Shown here: positions 25,432 through 37,385 of the stretch, one piece after another
How the letters are laid out: each line of letters opens with the position of its first letter
How positions within the stretch are numbered: position 1 is the stretch's first letter
Source of the DNA: Collybiopsis luxurians FD-317 M1
Taxonomy: Eukaryota; Basidiomycota; Agaricomycetes; Agaricales; Omphalotaceae
Direction of reading: 5' to 3'
Assembly: GCA_000827265.1 (NCBI GenBank)
Contig: KN834759.1
Span: forward strand, 415,666 to 479,665
Length of the DNA: 64,000 nt
Program-made: the position numbers and the translations under genes
Notes under the pieces: model-generated
What the model was told of the DNA's origin: nothing
What the model saw: only the letters and a program-made list of their open reading frames with translations
The model's database searches: none

Positions 25432-26274
25432 CATCAGGAAAAATAACTTGAGCTTGGGGTTAAATTATAACAACCTCAAGAAACCTAAGAAGCATAGGAC
25501 ACTTCAAGTACTTAGGTTACCTAGGTTTCCACAGTCCAACCCCTATATCCTAGGGTGCCCTAGGTTGTCCTAGGTTGGCTCAGGTTGGCTCAGGTTGGCT
25601 CAGGTTACCTGAGGTTACCCCAGGTTGCATAAAGGGTTAATAAGTAAAAATAATATATCTTTATATATTACTGTTTGTACTCTATTCTACTGTATATAGT
25701 GAGCTATTGTACTTGTATAGTAGTAGTAGTATTGAACTTGTATATATTTTATGTATAGTATACATGGTGCACATTTTCATCAGGTATTATACTTCATAAT
25801 GTATTACAGTATACTAGTATTAACCTAATATACTCAAGTACAGTATTTCAGTACAGTAAAGAGCTTATACATGTACATATAGTGTGTATATAGTATGGTA
25901 TAATTGTGATATACTTGTTTTGACCATAGGAAAATTATTTTGATTGTAGACAGCTCACAGAGTTGCATCATGTGACTTATGTCAAATTTCAGTTTCTATG
26001 AGTTATCTACAACTAAGAAGGTGTCCTTGTCATGCATTTAGGATAGATTAAAGCATAGGTTTATATATTCAATATAATTTGCCTTATTTGGTAATATTTA
26101 CAGCATCACTCCTCAGGTATCCCAAGGATACCTGAGATTTGCCCAGGATATTGGCATTTCCTAGGTTACCTGAGGTTCACCCAGGTTGCACAGGTCACCT
26201 AGGTCACCCAAGTCCCTCAGGTTGCTCCAGGTTGCCTCCTAGGTAACCTGAGGCTCAGACCATTTTTCCTGATG
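25432..26274. mobile_element. CATCAGG-family inverted-terminal element, full copy
   Basis: An 843-bp element beginning CATCAGGAAAA and ending TTTTTCCTGATG, flanked by TT on both sides (25,430-25,431; 26,275-26,276). Left arm 25,480-25,630 and right arm 26,110-26,260 are crowded with CCTAGG, CCTGAGG and CAGGTT words, including three tandem TTGGCTCAGG units near 25,573-25,602. The middle is strongly AT-rich. There is no ORF, so it is non-autonomous. Confidence 0.7.
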
Positions 26275-27169
26275 TTTGACTCCCTCCCAACAGCAATGAA
26301 TATGCTCTAGCCTCAGAGTCATCATTAGACCTTTGTAAACTGCAATAGAAGTATGTTTAGCTTAGATAGAGGTAAAAACAAATAGGGATCTACTGTTCCA
26401 ATATCTCAGAATGTTATATGTTTATTTACTGCTCTTTTGAGGAACTTGGTTGGGAAAATGTGCTAACTTTTACTTTTCAAACATCATGGCCTCTTCAATA
26501 ATTCTAGTGTGTGCTGTAAGTTGAATGGGGGTGAGCAGATGAAAAGTAGAGGCATAAAGCATCAACTTATGGCACTTGTCCAACTTGCCCAACTTGCCCA
26601 AAACAGTGTGTCACCAATAAAAAAGCTTGGCTTGTGGCAAAAACTGACATAGCTTGCTGCTTGCAGCTTGTGCCACTTCTTGTATTGAGCCAGCAAAATT
26701 TGGCAGGGACAAGTAGGGTCAACTTCAGCAAGTAAAACTGAATGAATTATGATGTAGCAAGTCTTCCTATGAAGACTGGAGTGAGAGTCTACTAATGACA
26801 AGTTTGTTGAGTGGTGTAATTTGACACACTCACAAATGAAACAGGTCTAGGTACTTGGTATGTTGGAAGTGCTACAATGTTAGTGTAGGCATAATGTCCC
26901 ATGAGTTGGGTATATGTTAGAAGCTCTAGATGTCTGAGCTTGCAGTTATACCTGTGACTGGATATCTTAGTGTTTAGAGCATCTGGGATTTCACTAGAAG
27001 ATCTGAGAATCTGAGTCCTGGGTTCAATTCCTAGCCTGAACACTTTGGTACATCAGTTGACTCATATACCCGAATGAAGTTTCTATCCTGCAATTCACTC
27101 AGATATTACCCAGTATTCACAATACTTGATGTCCTTTCTTGAGGTTATTAATCAATTGAGCTTCATATA
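26275..27169. other. Non-coding region with tRNA-like sequence
   Basis: No gene. On the + strand about 26,955-27,040 there is a tRNA-derived look: TTAGTGTTTAGAGCATCTG resembles a D-arm, and CTGGG-TTCAATT-CCTAG forms a T-arm with a B-box. The anticodon region does not fold properly, so it is probably a SINE head or a tRNA relic. Confidence 0.35.
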
Positions 27170-27174
27170 GAAAG

Positions 27175-27644
27175 TGTTGTAGATCAATGGCATCATGCAT
27201 CTGAAGACCCAATATGCATTAATAATGGTATGCACCAATGCAGTACATAGTAGATGCACTGTGTAAAGGCCCATCAACATCAGGAAAATTCCCTTAAGTC
27301 CAGGTTGTCCAGAGATACCCCCCCACATTCTGAATAGTCTCAGAATCCCTCAGAATCCCTGGGGTGCCTGAGAACCCTGAGGGTGCCCTGGGGATGATTT
27401 GAAGTGACCTCAGGGCTCTCAGGGAGCCCAGGGACTCTGAGACTGCTCAGGATTTGGGGGGTATCTCTGGGCAACCTGGACTTAGGGGATTTTTCCTGAT
27501 AAGTTACTAATCACCCAGTAACTTGTAGTATTTTGTAGAATATTCTAGTAATTATGTACTTAGGTATAAAGGCTCAAAAGAGAGCCAGCAAATATAAGTT
27601 CTCTTATCATATTCATATCCACTCTTAACCCATAATCTACAATA
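27175..27644 (+). repeat. 5' LTR of the + strand copia, with an insertion
   Basis: 470 bp against 241 bp for the 3' LTR; the difference is the 223-bp CATCAGG element at 27,278-27,500 plus a few bases. Where the 3' LTR has CG (GTTGCGGATC, GCGCCGATGCGG), this one has TA, CA or TG, i.e. deaminated CpG sites. Confidence 0.85.
27278..27500. mobile_element. CATCAGG-family short element inside a copia LTR
   Basis: A 223-bp element: CATCAGGAAAATTCCC at left and GGGGATTTTTCCTGAT at right, with terminal inverted repeats continuing through AAGTCCAGGTTG / CAACCTGGACTT (about 30 bp). It is flanked by AA on both sides. Nearly identical to 59,542-59,764. The uninterrupted 3' LTR shows the site before insertion. 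Confidence 0.75.
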
Positions 27645-27656
27645 GGTTATGGGCCC
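27645..27656 (+). other. Primer-binding site (half tRNA-iMet)
   Basis: GGTTATGGGCCC abuts the 5' LTR. It is complementary to the anticodon-arm portion GGGCCCAUAACC of eukaryotic initiator tRNA-Met, the internal priming mode known for Drosophila copia and some fungal copia elements. The same 12 bases occur at the second copia (61,615-61,626, minus). Confidence 0.75.
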
Positions 27657-27755
27657 TGGCCCAGATTGAATTTTTGCTGATTACTACTTTGCTCCTTATC
27701 ACTCTCATCCTCCTGACACTTTTAATATATTCCACATTTGACATAGATTCTCATC

Positions 27756-28541
27756 ATGTCCAATTCCACTTCCAACAGTGCATACTGTATTCAGCATCTG
27801 ACAGGCATCAAAAACTACTCCACCTGGTGCATAAAATGCTTGACATTCTTACTGATATAGATCTCAAGGAATAGGCCCTTGGCACAAATTCAAGGCCCAA
27901 TGATGCCATTGCTGCTACAGCTTGGGCCAAGAAGGACAGACAGGCACTATCCACTATCCAACTCCAGGTTAGTGATGACCCTCTAGTATATATCTCTGAT
28001 GCTGCCACTTCAGCTTCTGCTTGGACCACTCTTTTGGCAATGTATCAACCCAAGGGACCCATTGGCATTGTACAGGCACAATGAAAATTATTCCATACCC
28101 AATGCCAAGAAGGTGAAGACATCAGTGAGCACATCCAGAAGATGACTCGCTACTGCAGAGAGCTCTCAGCCTTAGGCTCTATACTCACAGAGGATGTGTT
28201 CTCCATCCCCCTCCTCACTTCCCTTCCTGACTCCTGGGATCCATTCATCCAAGGAGTTGATACATCTGCACTCTCTAACTCCACCACACTTGTTGCTCAT
28301 ATTCTTGAGCAAGCCTGATGCAAAGAAACTAAACCAAGCTCAGATGATATTGCTCTTGCCACTAATAAATTCATACAAATGCAGCCGTGATAATGGCTCA
28401 TTCAATCCATCTGTCCATGCTTGTTTCAAATGCAGCTGTGTGGGGTGTTCAGCACATGAATGCCAAAATGCTGCCAATGGCAAAACCTTCACTACAGAAC
28501 AAAAGAAGAATTATGAATGTACCTTGCAGAGCCACTCTTGA
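27756..28541 (+). pseudogene. copia gag relic
   Basis: Starts MSNSTSNSAYCIQHLTGIKN. A one-base loss near 27,836 shifts the frame to MLDILTDIDLKE, followed by a stop at 27,872-27,874; further stops occur near 28,081 and 28,317. Recognisable gag text includes TAWAKKDRQALSTIQLQVSD, HTQCQEGEDISEHIQKM and LTSLPDSWDPFI. The zinc knuckle reads CFKCSCVGCSAHEC, where the family has His in place of the third inner Cys. Confidence 0.75.
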
Positions 28542-28609
28542 TTCCCTAAACTAACCATGCCCATATCTCACAAGAAGATTCTAACCCTGTTGAGCTTGAT
28601 TATGCATTT

Positions 28610-30360
28610 ATGGGATCTGTAGAAGATATGCTACCTCCAGATTCATGGTTAATAGACTTGGCATGTACTAAACATATCATCTGTAATAAATCACACTTTT
28701 CCTCTTATTCCAAGACCCCCAACCATACTGTTAAAGGATTTGGACAAACAGCTGCCATTGGACAGGGCAATGCAACAGTTGCTATACCTCATGGCAAACA
28801 TGCATATAATTTCACTTTGCGAGATGCCATACATGCCCTCTCTGCTCCTTTCAATCTCATCAGTGTTGCATGCATGACATGTGCCAGCTTCACTATCAAA
28901 TTTAGTAATGATTCTCTGTCTGTCTACACTCCAGGTCCTTCTCCACATGAATTAATCTGCAGAAAATGTGTCGGCAATTTATATGTTGTTCATGTCACTC
29001 ACAGCCCACCTTGATTCACATCTTCATCCACCTTCCTTTCACCAAAATTACCTGCCCCTGATCCCATTACAGAAAAACTTATTTTTCCATCTCAGCCTGT
29101 TGCCTGCTCTTGGAAAGATTGGCATTGCACCTTTGGACACATATCACCTCAATCTATCAAACTGCTGAAGGATAAATATATGGTCACCAGTTTAGTCATT
29201 GACCATAACAGTCCACTTACCTTTGACTGTGATGCATGTGCATGCACCAAGCAGCATGTCCACCCTTTCCAAAAGATGCAGATTGTCAATATACAGAAAT
29301 TGATGAAATGACTTTCACTGATGTCTGGGGGCCTGCCTGCACTGATAGCATCAATCAGGAATAATACTTTGTTTCATTTACAGATGGTGCCACATGCCGT
29401 ACAGTTGTTTACTTCATGAAATAAAAATCAGAGGTGGAGGAGAAGATTCAACATTACATTGCTTACATCTATACACAAACTGGGAAGCAATGTAAAACCT
29501 TTTGCTTTGACAATGGTGGTGAATATATTGACTCCAAAGTCAAAAAGTACCTTACATCCAAAGGTATTTGCTTTGAATTTACTGCACCTTATTCACCTCA
29601 GCAGAATGGCTCAACTGAACATTAATTGAGCATGCCAGAGCCATGCTAGCCCAATATGATTTACCCTTATTTTTATGACCAAAAGCTGTTGCTTATGCAG
29701 TACATCTCAAGAACCACTCACCAACTCAAGGATTAAATCAGGACATTACTCCTGATGAAGCTTTCTGGAATAGAAAACCTGATGTCAGCATGCTATATGA
29801 GTTCAGCTCTTTCTGCTGGGTTTTACACCAAGATGGAAAGAATCAAAAACTTTCATCCAGATCATGCCCATTTCACTTCACTGGTTTATCTGATGAATCA
29901 CACACATGGCGACATTACAACCCAGAGTCCCAAAGAATTCAGACCTCTCGAAATATCATTTTCAATTTTGAGGGGGAGCCAGAAACATCTGATATTTGCT
30001 GGCACTCAAGGGGGAGCAAAATACACATGCTTCTGATGCCTCCCAATCCAAGTTGTTGCCAACAGACTCACAAGAAATTTCAAATTCATCTACCTCAGAA
30101 ACTCAGCCTCTACCTCAAGTTATTCAACAACTTAAACCCTCTGTTCCAACTTGCACCTACCTTCCCCGAAGCACTAAATCAGCTCCAATCAATTACTGGC
30201 TTCTCAACAAGCCAGATGCACAATTACCAAAGCCTGATGCCTGGAAAACCCGAGTACCTTCTGATCATGATACAGCTGCCTTTGCATTTTCAGCAGTCCA
30301 GGATTTACTAGCCAATGAACCACTCACAGTTACAGAAGCTCAATCGCATCCAGACTGGCC
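28610..30360 (+). pseudogene. copia protease-integrase relic
   Basis: The protease core is SWLIDLACTKHI, where the active copia motif has D-S-G; so the catalytic triad is lost. The integrase zinc region (FGHISPQSIKLLKDKY, then CDACACTKQH) lies at 29,130-29,260. The catalytic Asp positions appear in FTDVWGP and FDNGGEYID; the Glu region is NGSTEH followed by a stop. Several internal stops (29,363; 29,422; 29,625). The stretch 29,755-30,360 contains the linker to the polymerase. Confidence 0.75.
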
Positions 30361-30466
30361 GAAATAGAAAGAAGCCATGGATGCTGAGAGCACCCAGCTC
30401 CAAAAATTAGAAACTTATCAACTGACAGCATGTCCTGCTGACTGGAACACCATTGCAAATAAATAG

Positions 30467-31855
30467 GTGTTTAGGCTTAAATGTGATGCACAGGGCAATA
30501 TCACATGTTACAAAGCACAGTTTGTTGCCAAAGGATTTTCTCAGATCCCTGGCATTGACTATGATGAAACCTTTGCCCCCATAGTCCAAATAGAAACTGT
30601 CTGGCTGCTCATTTCACTCATGGCACAATACAACCTGAAAGCTCATGTTGTCGATGTTGTGGGTGCATACCTAAATGGGAAACTTAATGAAGAAATATAC
30701 ATGATGCAGCCTGAAGGATATGAAGATGGCACCACTCGAGTATGCAAACTTGAACATTCACTTTATGGCTTAAAATAAGCTGGCCAAGTTTGGAATCTTT
30801 TTCTTGATTCCCAATTCAAAAAACTCAGATTTACTTGATTTCTATCAGATCAATGTGTCTACATTAAACAATCTGAAAAAGGAATCACTATTGTTGCTGT
30901 ACATGTTGACAACATGTCTATCTTTGCATCCACAGATGAGTTGATGTCTCAAATTGAGGATCAACTTGCTGCTGAATTTTCAATCCAAAAGCTTGGAGAA
31001 CTTTGACAGCTTTTAGGAATGGAAATTCATTCCACTTCTAATTCCATCATTCTCACTCAAACTCAGTATCTTACTTGCACACTTGAATGATTTAGTATGT
31101 CTGACTGCAAACCTGTTCATTCCCCAATGGACACACATGTCAAACTTGTGAAGTTACCTAAGGAGAAATTGTATCCCAAAATCAAAGCTATCTATCAGAA
31201 TATCATTGGATCTTTGATGTTTGCTGCTATATTCACTCATCCCGACATTGCTTTTGCTGTCAAAAATCTTTCCCAATTCAATACTAACCCAGATCCTATT
31301 CACCTGACTGCAGCCAAGTGTGTTCTTCGATACATACAGGGCACACGCACCTTGGGAATCAAATATATGAAATCCAGTGATCAAGAACTTCATGTTTTCA
31401 GTGATGCCAATTGGGGAAACAGTATTGATGATAGACAATCCATCTCCGGCTATTTTACCATGAATGCAGGGGGAGCAGTTACTTGGAAATCAAAGAAACA
31501 GCCTACAGTTGCTTTATTGAGTATGGAAGCTGAATACATGGCATTATCTTCTTCTACTCATGAAGCCCTTTGGCTTTGTACATTTTTCTTTGAACTGGGC
31601 TTACCTTTTGAAGATCCACTTGACATTTGTGTTGACAATTGCTCCGCTATCTCATTTGCTCACAATTCTGGATTCTATGCTCGCTCAAAGCACATAGATG
31701 TGTGGCACCACTTTATTCAGGAGAACATTGCCTCTAACAAGGTATCAGTCATCTACTGCACCACAGAAGACAATGTTGCAGATATTTTGACAAAGGGACT
31801 GGACTGTTACAAGCATGAACATCTTGTTAATCTACTTGGGATGTGTCGCGCTTGA
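30467..31855 (+). pseudogene. copia reverse transcriptase-RNase H relic
   Basis: Finger and palm motifs: YKAQFVAKGFSQIPGIDYDETFAPIV and DVVGAYLNGKLNEEIYMMQPEGY, then a stop in SLYGLK*AG near 30,776. The polymerase YVDD box is HVDN. From 31,097 a clean 252-codon frame carries the C-terminal polymerase and RNase H: FAAIFTHPDIAFAVKNLSQF, FSDANWGNSIDDRQSISGY, LSMEAEYMALSSSTHEALWL and KHIDVWHHFIQE. Stops before it and lost catalytic residues make it inactive. Confidence 0.82.
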
Positions 31856-31862
31856 GTGGGAG

Positions 31863-32103
31863 TGTTGCGGATCAATGACATCACACATCTGAAGACCCAA
31901 TATTGCATTAATAATGGTACGCGCCGATGCGGTACATAGTAGATGCACTGCATATAGGCTCATTACTAATCACCCAGTAACTTGTAGTATTTTGTAGAAT
32001 ATTCTAGTAATTATGTACTTAGGTATAAAGGCTCGAAAGAGAGCCAGCAAATATAAGTTCTCTTATCATATTTGTACCCACTCTTAACCCATAATCTACA
32101 ATA
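31863..32103 (+). repeat. 3' LTR of the + strand copia
   Basis: 241 bp, uninterrupted, starting TGTTGCGGATC and ending TCTACAATA, followed by the target duplication GAAAG. It retains more CpG sites than the 5' LTR. Confidence 0.87.
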
Positions 32104-32108
32104 GAAAG

Positions 32109-34225
32109 CATACCCTCTACAATTCTTCACAAAAAATATGAGACAACTTCACAGTAGGTAGTAAGATGCTGTATTCTCATAGACAATATAAATCAAATGT
32201 AATTCAGTTGACATTAGGCAAGTGAGAGGATCAAAAATGACAGAAAGGCAAAATGTTGAGAGGGACTCGGTGTGGACCAGTGGGTGTGGAAGATTTAAGA
32301 GTGACGTAATTTATCCAGGTCCTCTAAACTGTGAACAATTCATCTGTTGTAATTATCCTGGCTTGCAGCTCAGAGCTCTGTTCCATCCTACTCTCCCCTA
32401 CCTTTCATCCTGATCTAGACTCATTGGCATGAGTGTCATTTAATAACCTGCCGGTCTCTGCAGCTCATTCCTAAAATTATTATCTTACCCTGCAGTGACC
32501 AAAAAATAGGTAGCAACAGGTACCAGGATTCTTTCTGGTCAGCTCATTCTGGCTACTGAGCCGGCTAAGCACGAGAGCCGCGGCAACACAAAGTCGGGCA
32601 TTCAAGTCGGACAAATTTGGTGAGTTAATGCTTTATGCCTCCTCTTTTCATCTATTCACTGCCATTCAGATTGCATCACACTAGAACCATAAATTTGAAG
32701 ATACCACAATATTTAATAAATGAACATTCAGTACACTCTTAGTTGCATATTCCAGCCAAGTTCCAAAGGAGCTCTGAATAAATATATAACATTTTAATGT
32801 TGGAATCAATTGGAAATACTAGTAAATTGCTATTTCTTTTTGCCTCATTCACATGCTATCCATGCTTGCAATTACATACAGCTCAGTTTTTGCTGCTAAG
32901 GAGTCAAACGTGGTAGGTGGCGGAGTAGCTTGTGGCAAAACTGGTCAAGTCAGTCAAATCATTCTTGACATTTCCTTTAGTTCAAATGCAACAGGCTCAA
33001 TCTGCATGTTGGTATTTGTAATAGGTTTAATTACTTATTAAGCTATATTTATATTGCTCTTAGGTTCATTCATAGTATTTACTCTACAGTGCATCATTTC
33101 TTCAGCAGCACTGAGTTCACTGATTTAATGAGTAGTGTTATTATCATTCATTTAATGCTTCAAACTACATCAGCTGCCAATCAACAGCAGTATCTCTCTA
33201 TGCTCTACATTTGGCAAGAGCTCAATTTTTAATTTTTTTTGGTGGAGCACGCTCAGTCATGTGTCAATATTAATCGACAGCACTGGAATGGGGGGGGTTC
33301 TAAATCCATCCTTGATTTTGCTGTAGCCTGTACATCTGACTATTTAAGTAAAGTGATTACAAATACACAAAAGAATATCTTTAATACAGGGATTATTGAT
33401 GAGTCGCACTGCAGTGCAGCGGACTCGTCGAGACCGAAACAACCCGGACCCGGCTTATCCTTGACAGTATGAATCATAGTCTGTTTCAGGTAAGACTGAT
33501 CACCTCCTAAGCTCGGCCTTGATTGGCTGTCCAGAGTGGTATTGGAGCTTCGGCCACTGTATTACCAGTTTCCAGGGATGGGCTCAACCTGTGAATCACT
33601 GCATCCCTGACAGCGTCTATTTGAAGGTTGGGGTATGTGATGTTACCTACACCACACCGCTCCCAAGAGCTCAAATCTTGAATATTATACAGTGATTTAG
33701 TTCAATTATGATGGTGCGATTTGGGGGAAAGGTATGCTTAATGTAGGGAGATTGCTCTGGATTTACCTGGCTCAGAATAGCTATCGACTGGTTATCATTG
33801 GCTCGTTGACCCTCTGGAATTTGATCATCCTTCTGACTTCAATGTCAAATAAATAGATAGTCCTATCTGTGCTAATCAGAGCACATCATTGAAGTATGTT
33901 CCCTTAGTTTTGGTCTGCAGTCTGACCATATGTTGCCATCAGCATCATCGTTCACCTCCAACACCTCTGCAATGGGCTGCCTAATCTTTGAAGTGACTTT
34001 AAGTGTCATCCGCAGGTTCTATAATGAAAAAAATTCCGCTTGATACTGTACACTAGCACAACACCGGGAACCAAATAGAAGGCAAATTAATTTTTTTCAA
34101 AATAATGAGTAACTTCAAACTTTAGCAAATACGTGAAAGATGTAATCAGCTAGAGCCTGCAACCTCTGCTAAACCTAGCCAATATGTGCCAACTTTGCTA
34201 CGGCAAAAACAAAACTCCGGCTAAT
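32109..34225. other. Non-coding region
   Basis: No supported gene; short frames at 32,222, 32,853 and 33,239 lack motifs. CCGCGGCAACAC near 32,578 resembles a hAT-like end. Near 33,290 is a G run. Otherwise nothing recognised. Confidence 0.35.
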
Positions 34226-35149
34226 TCAATCAAAGAAAAGAATTGCCCGCAACTCAATTGATTCTCGTAAAGCAGCATTGGCCGGAGTGGTAGGATCAAT
34301 GAAAGCACTGTGCGCATTGAAATTAACAATAGATTTGTCCTCTGTAGAGTCATAACTGAGTAGCAGTAATAAAGTTAATCGAGAATAAACTCAACGCAGT
34401 ATACGGCTCACCATTTGAACAAGACAATTTCATCCGGTGTCATACCTCTCAGGTAACACCAATGATGGTCAGGACTCCATTTTACAGCAAAAGTCTCCCC
34501 AGGACCTCCAGGAAACTTTAGGGTCATGGGGAATATATCTTCTTCATAATTCACCGTGCTACTGTCGATGAAACCAAGAGGGGTATCATAAGCAGCATGA
34601 CTGATAGGTCGCCAGAGGTTGCATATCTGGAAGCGATACTTTGAAAGCAAGTCATCGGCCTCCTCCCTGGGAAAGTAGCGGTAAATTCGAGCCCTTGCCG
34701 CAGGAGGAGTCTGGTCAATATGTACGTTAAAGACCGGCTGACGTTTATCAGGGCCCTCCTCTGCGATTTCGGGACGATGGCGGCGAATAGCTGTGTGAGT
34801 TAGCTTGAGGAATTTGATCATGTTTAGAGAGCTTACTGTGATCAAAGACTAAGACTTTAAATGCGCCTGTGAGCTTCTTGTACAATTCTTGACTTTCCAG
34901 ATAGTATGCTTTGATGCCCTCATCGCTGTCAAATGCAGTGTGGGCAGACGTATGTTTAAAGTATTGGAAACCCGCTTTATCAAGGACAAAGAGGTGCTCT
35001 TTTCCTCGGATGTCTTCAACTTTGACCTCTACTTCATCTCGAATATAATTCTTGTCATGGCGATCGTTGATATTCTTGTAAGCGCGAGAACCATCTGGCG
35101 GTGGAAGGTAATAGGGCGCAAGGGTGGTCACGGTTTGTGAGATAGCCAT
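34226..35149 (-). CDS. CmcJ/AsaB-like hydroxylase/desaturase (GA4 desaturase family)
   Basis: Three exons on the minus strand: 35149-34837, 34790-34412, 34355-34226, giving 273 aa. The family includes cephalosporin CmcJ, fungal AsaB and gibberellin GA4 desaturase, and is tied to secondary metabolism. Seen: MAISQTVTT start, YYLPPPDG, VLDKAGFQYFKHTSA, FKVLVFDHTIRRHRPE (joined over intron 1), FNVHIDQTPPAARARI, FQICNLWRPISHAAYDTPLG, GETFAVKWSPDHHWCYLRGM, LFKCYDS (over intron 2), HSAFIDP, and ESIELRAILFF at the end. An alternative ATG is at 35,167. No biosynthetic partner genes are adjacent, so any product is unknown. Confidence 0.87.
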
Positions 35150-37385
35150 TGGGTGAATGCTAAGCACTTTCCTCTAGTATAACAAGAATTTGAGGTTGAT
35201 TTAAATAGGGTAGAATATGTAGTAAGGTAGAGAATGATCCGTACCGGCAGGCATTCACAATAAGGTCCCAAGGCAATACTCTCATCGGCCTTATTTGGGT
35301 GAATACGATGGACAATTGGATTAAAAACCAATGTTCAAGTTATTGGATGACTTCCCGAAGCAATTCACACTTCAAACGAAGAATACAGCAGGAGTTTGAA
35401 ATTAGATTATATGTCAAATCATTTGCCTTACCCTTCCTGCAAAAATTCAAGTGAGGCTTCATATTCACCGACTTTGTGGGTTTTGTGTTCGGACTACTCA
35501 GCTTCAACTGATGCATGTGCCGCTGTCACTGTAATAACCAAAAATGGACTAGTCAGCTTCAAAAATACATCTATGAAGGATTCGTCCCGACGGGAATCTA
35601 CAGCGCATTGTGAATTTCACCTCTCAGTCATGCTCAGTCATCATGCGGTCCATTCTCAGAGCATTCCGACTCAGTTAATTGTGATCTTTCTAACAATTAA
35701 TGCCTAAGCGAAGCCACCTATTATGTTCTTATCGAATGGAGAGTCTAACCGCTGATGGATTACCTTTTGCGCCATTAGAGCAAGGCCTAGAGTTTAATAC
35801 GGGATAGCTCAGCTTTGCATTATGGTAACTCAATTGAGCCGGGAAAACTCCTAGCATGCACACATTTAGATACCATCGACCAATGTTTATGAAGCAGGAG
35901 CGGGAAATTTGGTGGAAAATAGGCCACACAATACAAAAATCCAAACTACAACGATATAGTTCCATGCGCATACTTAATAACTGCGGGATAGAGCGGTAAC
36001 TTAAACCGAAATGAGAGTTTTTTCTCAGTTTTATTGGCGTCTATTTATTTTAGCTCTACTCGGGGATCCTTGCATGATCCGTGTATGTGCGTAATCTGCC
36101 AGGTAAGTAAACCATAGTACCGGATATTTAAGTAGTATAAGATGGAGATTAAAATTTTTAAAAAAGCAACTGAAAGAGACCACACTTACAAATGCCGTGA
36201 TATAGACGAATCAGTTACTTTTCAGTTTTTTATGCATCCAAAGACCAACGGCTCCAAAAATAACTTAATTTTTCACAGTCTCACATCCGAACCTTCGGCA
36301 AAAACCTGACTGTCACTCAACAGAGAGCATTCCCGTTCATTTCCGGGAGGAGCAGGCTTAAGCGGAACAAGGAGGTGTTTCCCCGCTGAAGGTACCACTA
36401 ATCTTTAGTAGCTCCTCTGGCTTTTAGCTACAAATGGCTTACAGGCTTCTGTCACTGCCCCCTGTTTAAAACAGCCTGTATATGGGGTGAACGAGCTCAA
36501 TAGCTCGAGGAATTTGACCATTCTGTGTGGAACTAATGTAAAATTAAATCTTCCTCGAAACTCTTTTTCAACTCAAACTGGACAAATGTCTTATGAGCAG
36601 CTATCATGCCACCCCGTCACTAAGCGAGTAGCTAGGAAGATCGCACAAAGCAAAGGGACTCAAAGTAAACCTCAAAGGTAGTACTGATGGTCAAAAACGA
36701 GTCAAGATTTTTTGATTGTTTACATTCCCTTTAACAATATTGACACTTCTATTCTCTCTGTCTAGTATCTCGATCAGACACATCGGGTAGAAGGGCAGAG
36801 CTCATGCAAAGATCTGGACTCGGGATAGGCACCGTAGTCTTACTGTAAGGAGTGGCACCCATATGAATTGGGCTTTTTGGTTTATACCAGTAGACCTAAA
36901 ATGATCAAATCAATAATATTAAAACTAACTGAGACCTAGTAACTTCGAATTTGATATACCGTATACGGGTCTACGGGTACCAGCAGCTGTACCATATGCT
37001 GTCCCTTAAAACTCAAATTCATCAGCCGTACCTGTATACAGTACAGCATAGTAATCTGGACTAATTCGCACACTTCCCGCACTCGGTTACATACAGTCCG
37101 TACGGAAAGCACGAGAAATTGCGGTCACCAGCTTGAAGCACGGAACTCCGTTTTTCAAAACCTGCTTTGATATGGTACCTTCCTTGGGGTAGTTTCTTCC
37201 GTTTACATCTTGTGTGATCAATCTCACTTTGTTCGACATTTACCTAGCCTTTGCATTTGAATTCACAATTATCATTGGTTTCGTTTGAACTGTTGCAAGC
37301 CTGAATTCTCTGGCCTGGCACTGAAGGGGATATTAGTATCCAGTCCTTGCTATCAGCAACTCAACTTGTACCCCACGGTTCACTC
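35150..37385. other. Intergenic region between oxidoreductase and DHA2 genes
   Basis: About 2.2 kb between divergent genes; the two ends are presumed promoters. Small frames (35,396; 35,729; 36,487; 37,285) carry no motif. No repeat was matched. Confidence 0.4.

Larger units (their letters stand above)
27175..32103 (+). mobile_element. Ty1/copia LTR retrotransposon, inactive, with 5-bp target duplication
   Basis: Bounded by LTRs (27,175-27,644 and 31,863-32,103) and a 5-bp duplication GAAAG (27,170-27,174; 32,104-32,108). The primer site follows the 5' LTR directly and a purine tract (GAGTGGGAG) precedes the 3' LTR. Internal order is gag, protease, integrase, reverse transcriptase, RNase H, i.e. 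copia order. Many stops and shifts make it non-functional. The LTRs start TGTTG and end ACAATA. Confidence 0.9.

Noticed and set aside
25573..25602. Three tandem TTGGCTCAGG units as a microsatellite
   Set aside because: They form part of the arm of a CATCAGG-family element rather than an independent satellite.
33480..33640. Possible structured RNA near GGTAAGACTGATCACC
   Set aside because: No match to 5S rRNA, tRNA or a known snRNA could be supported by eye.
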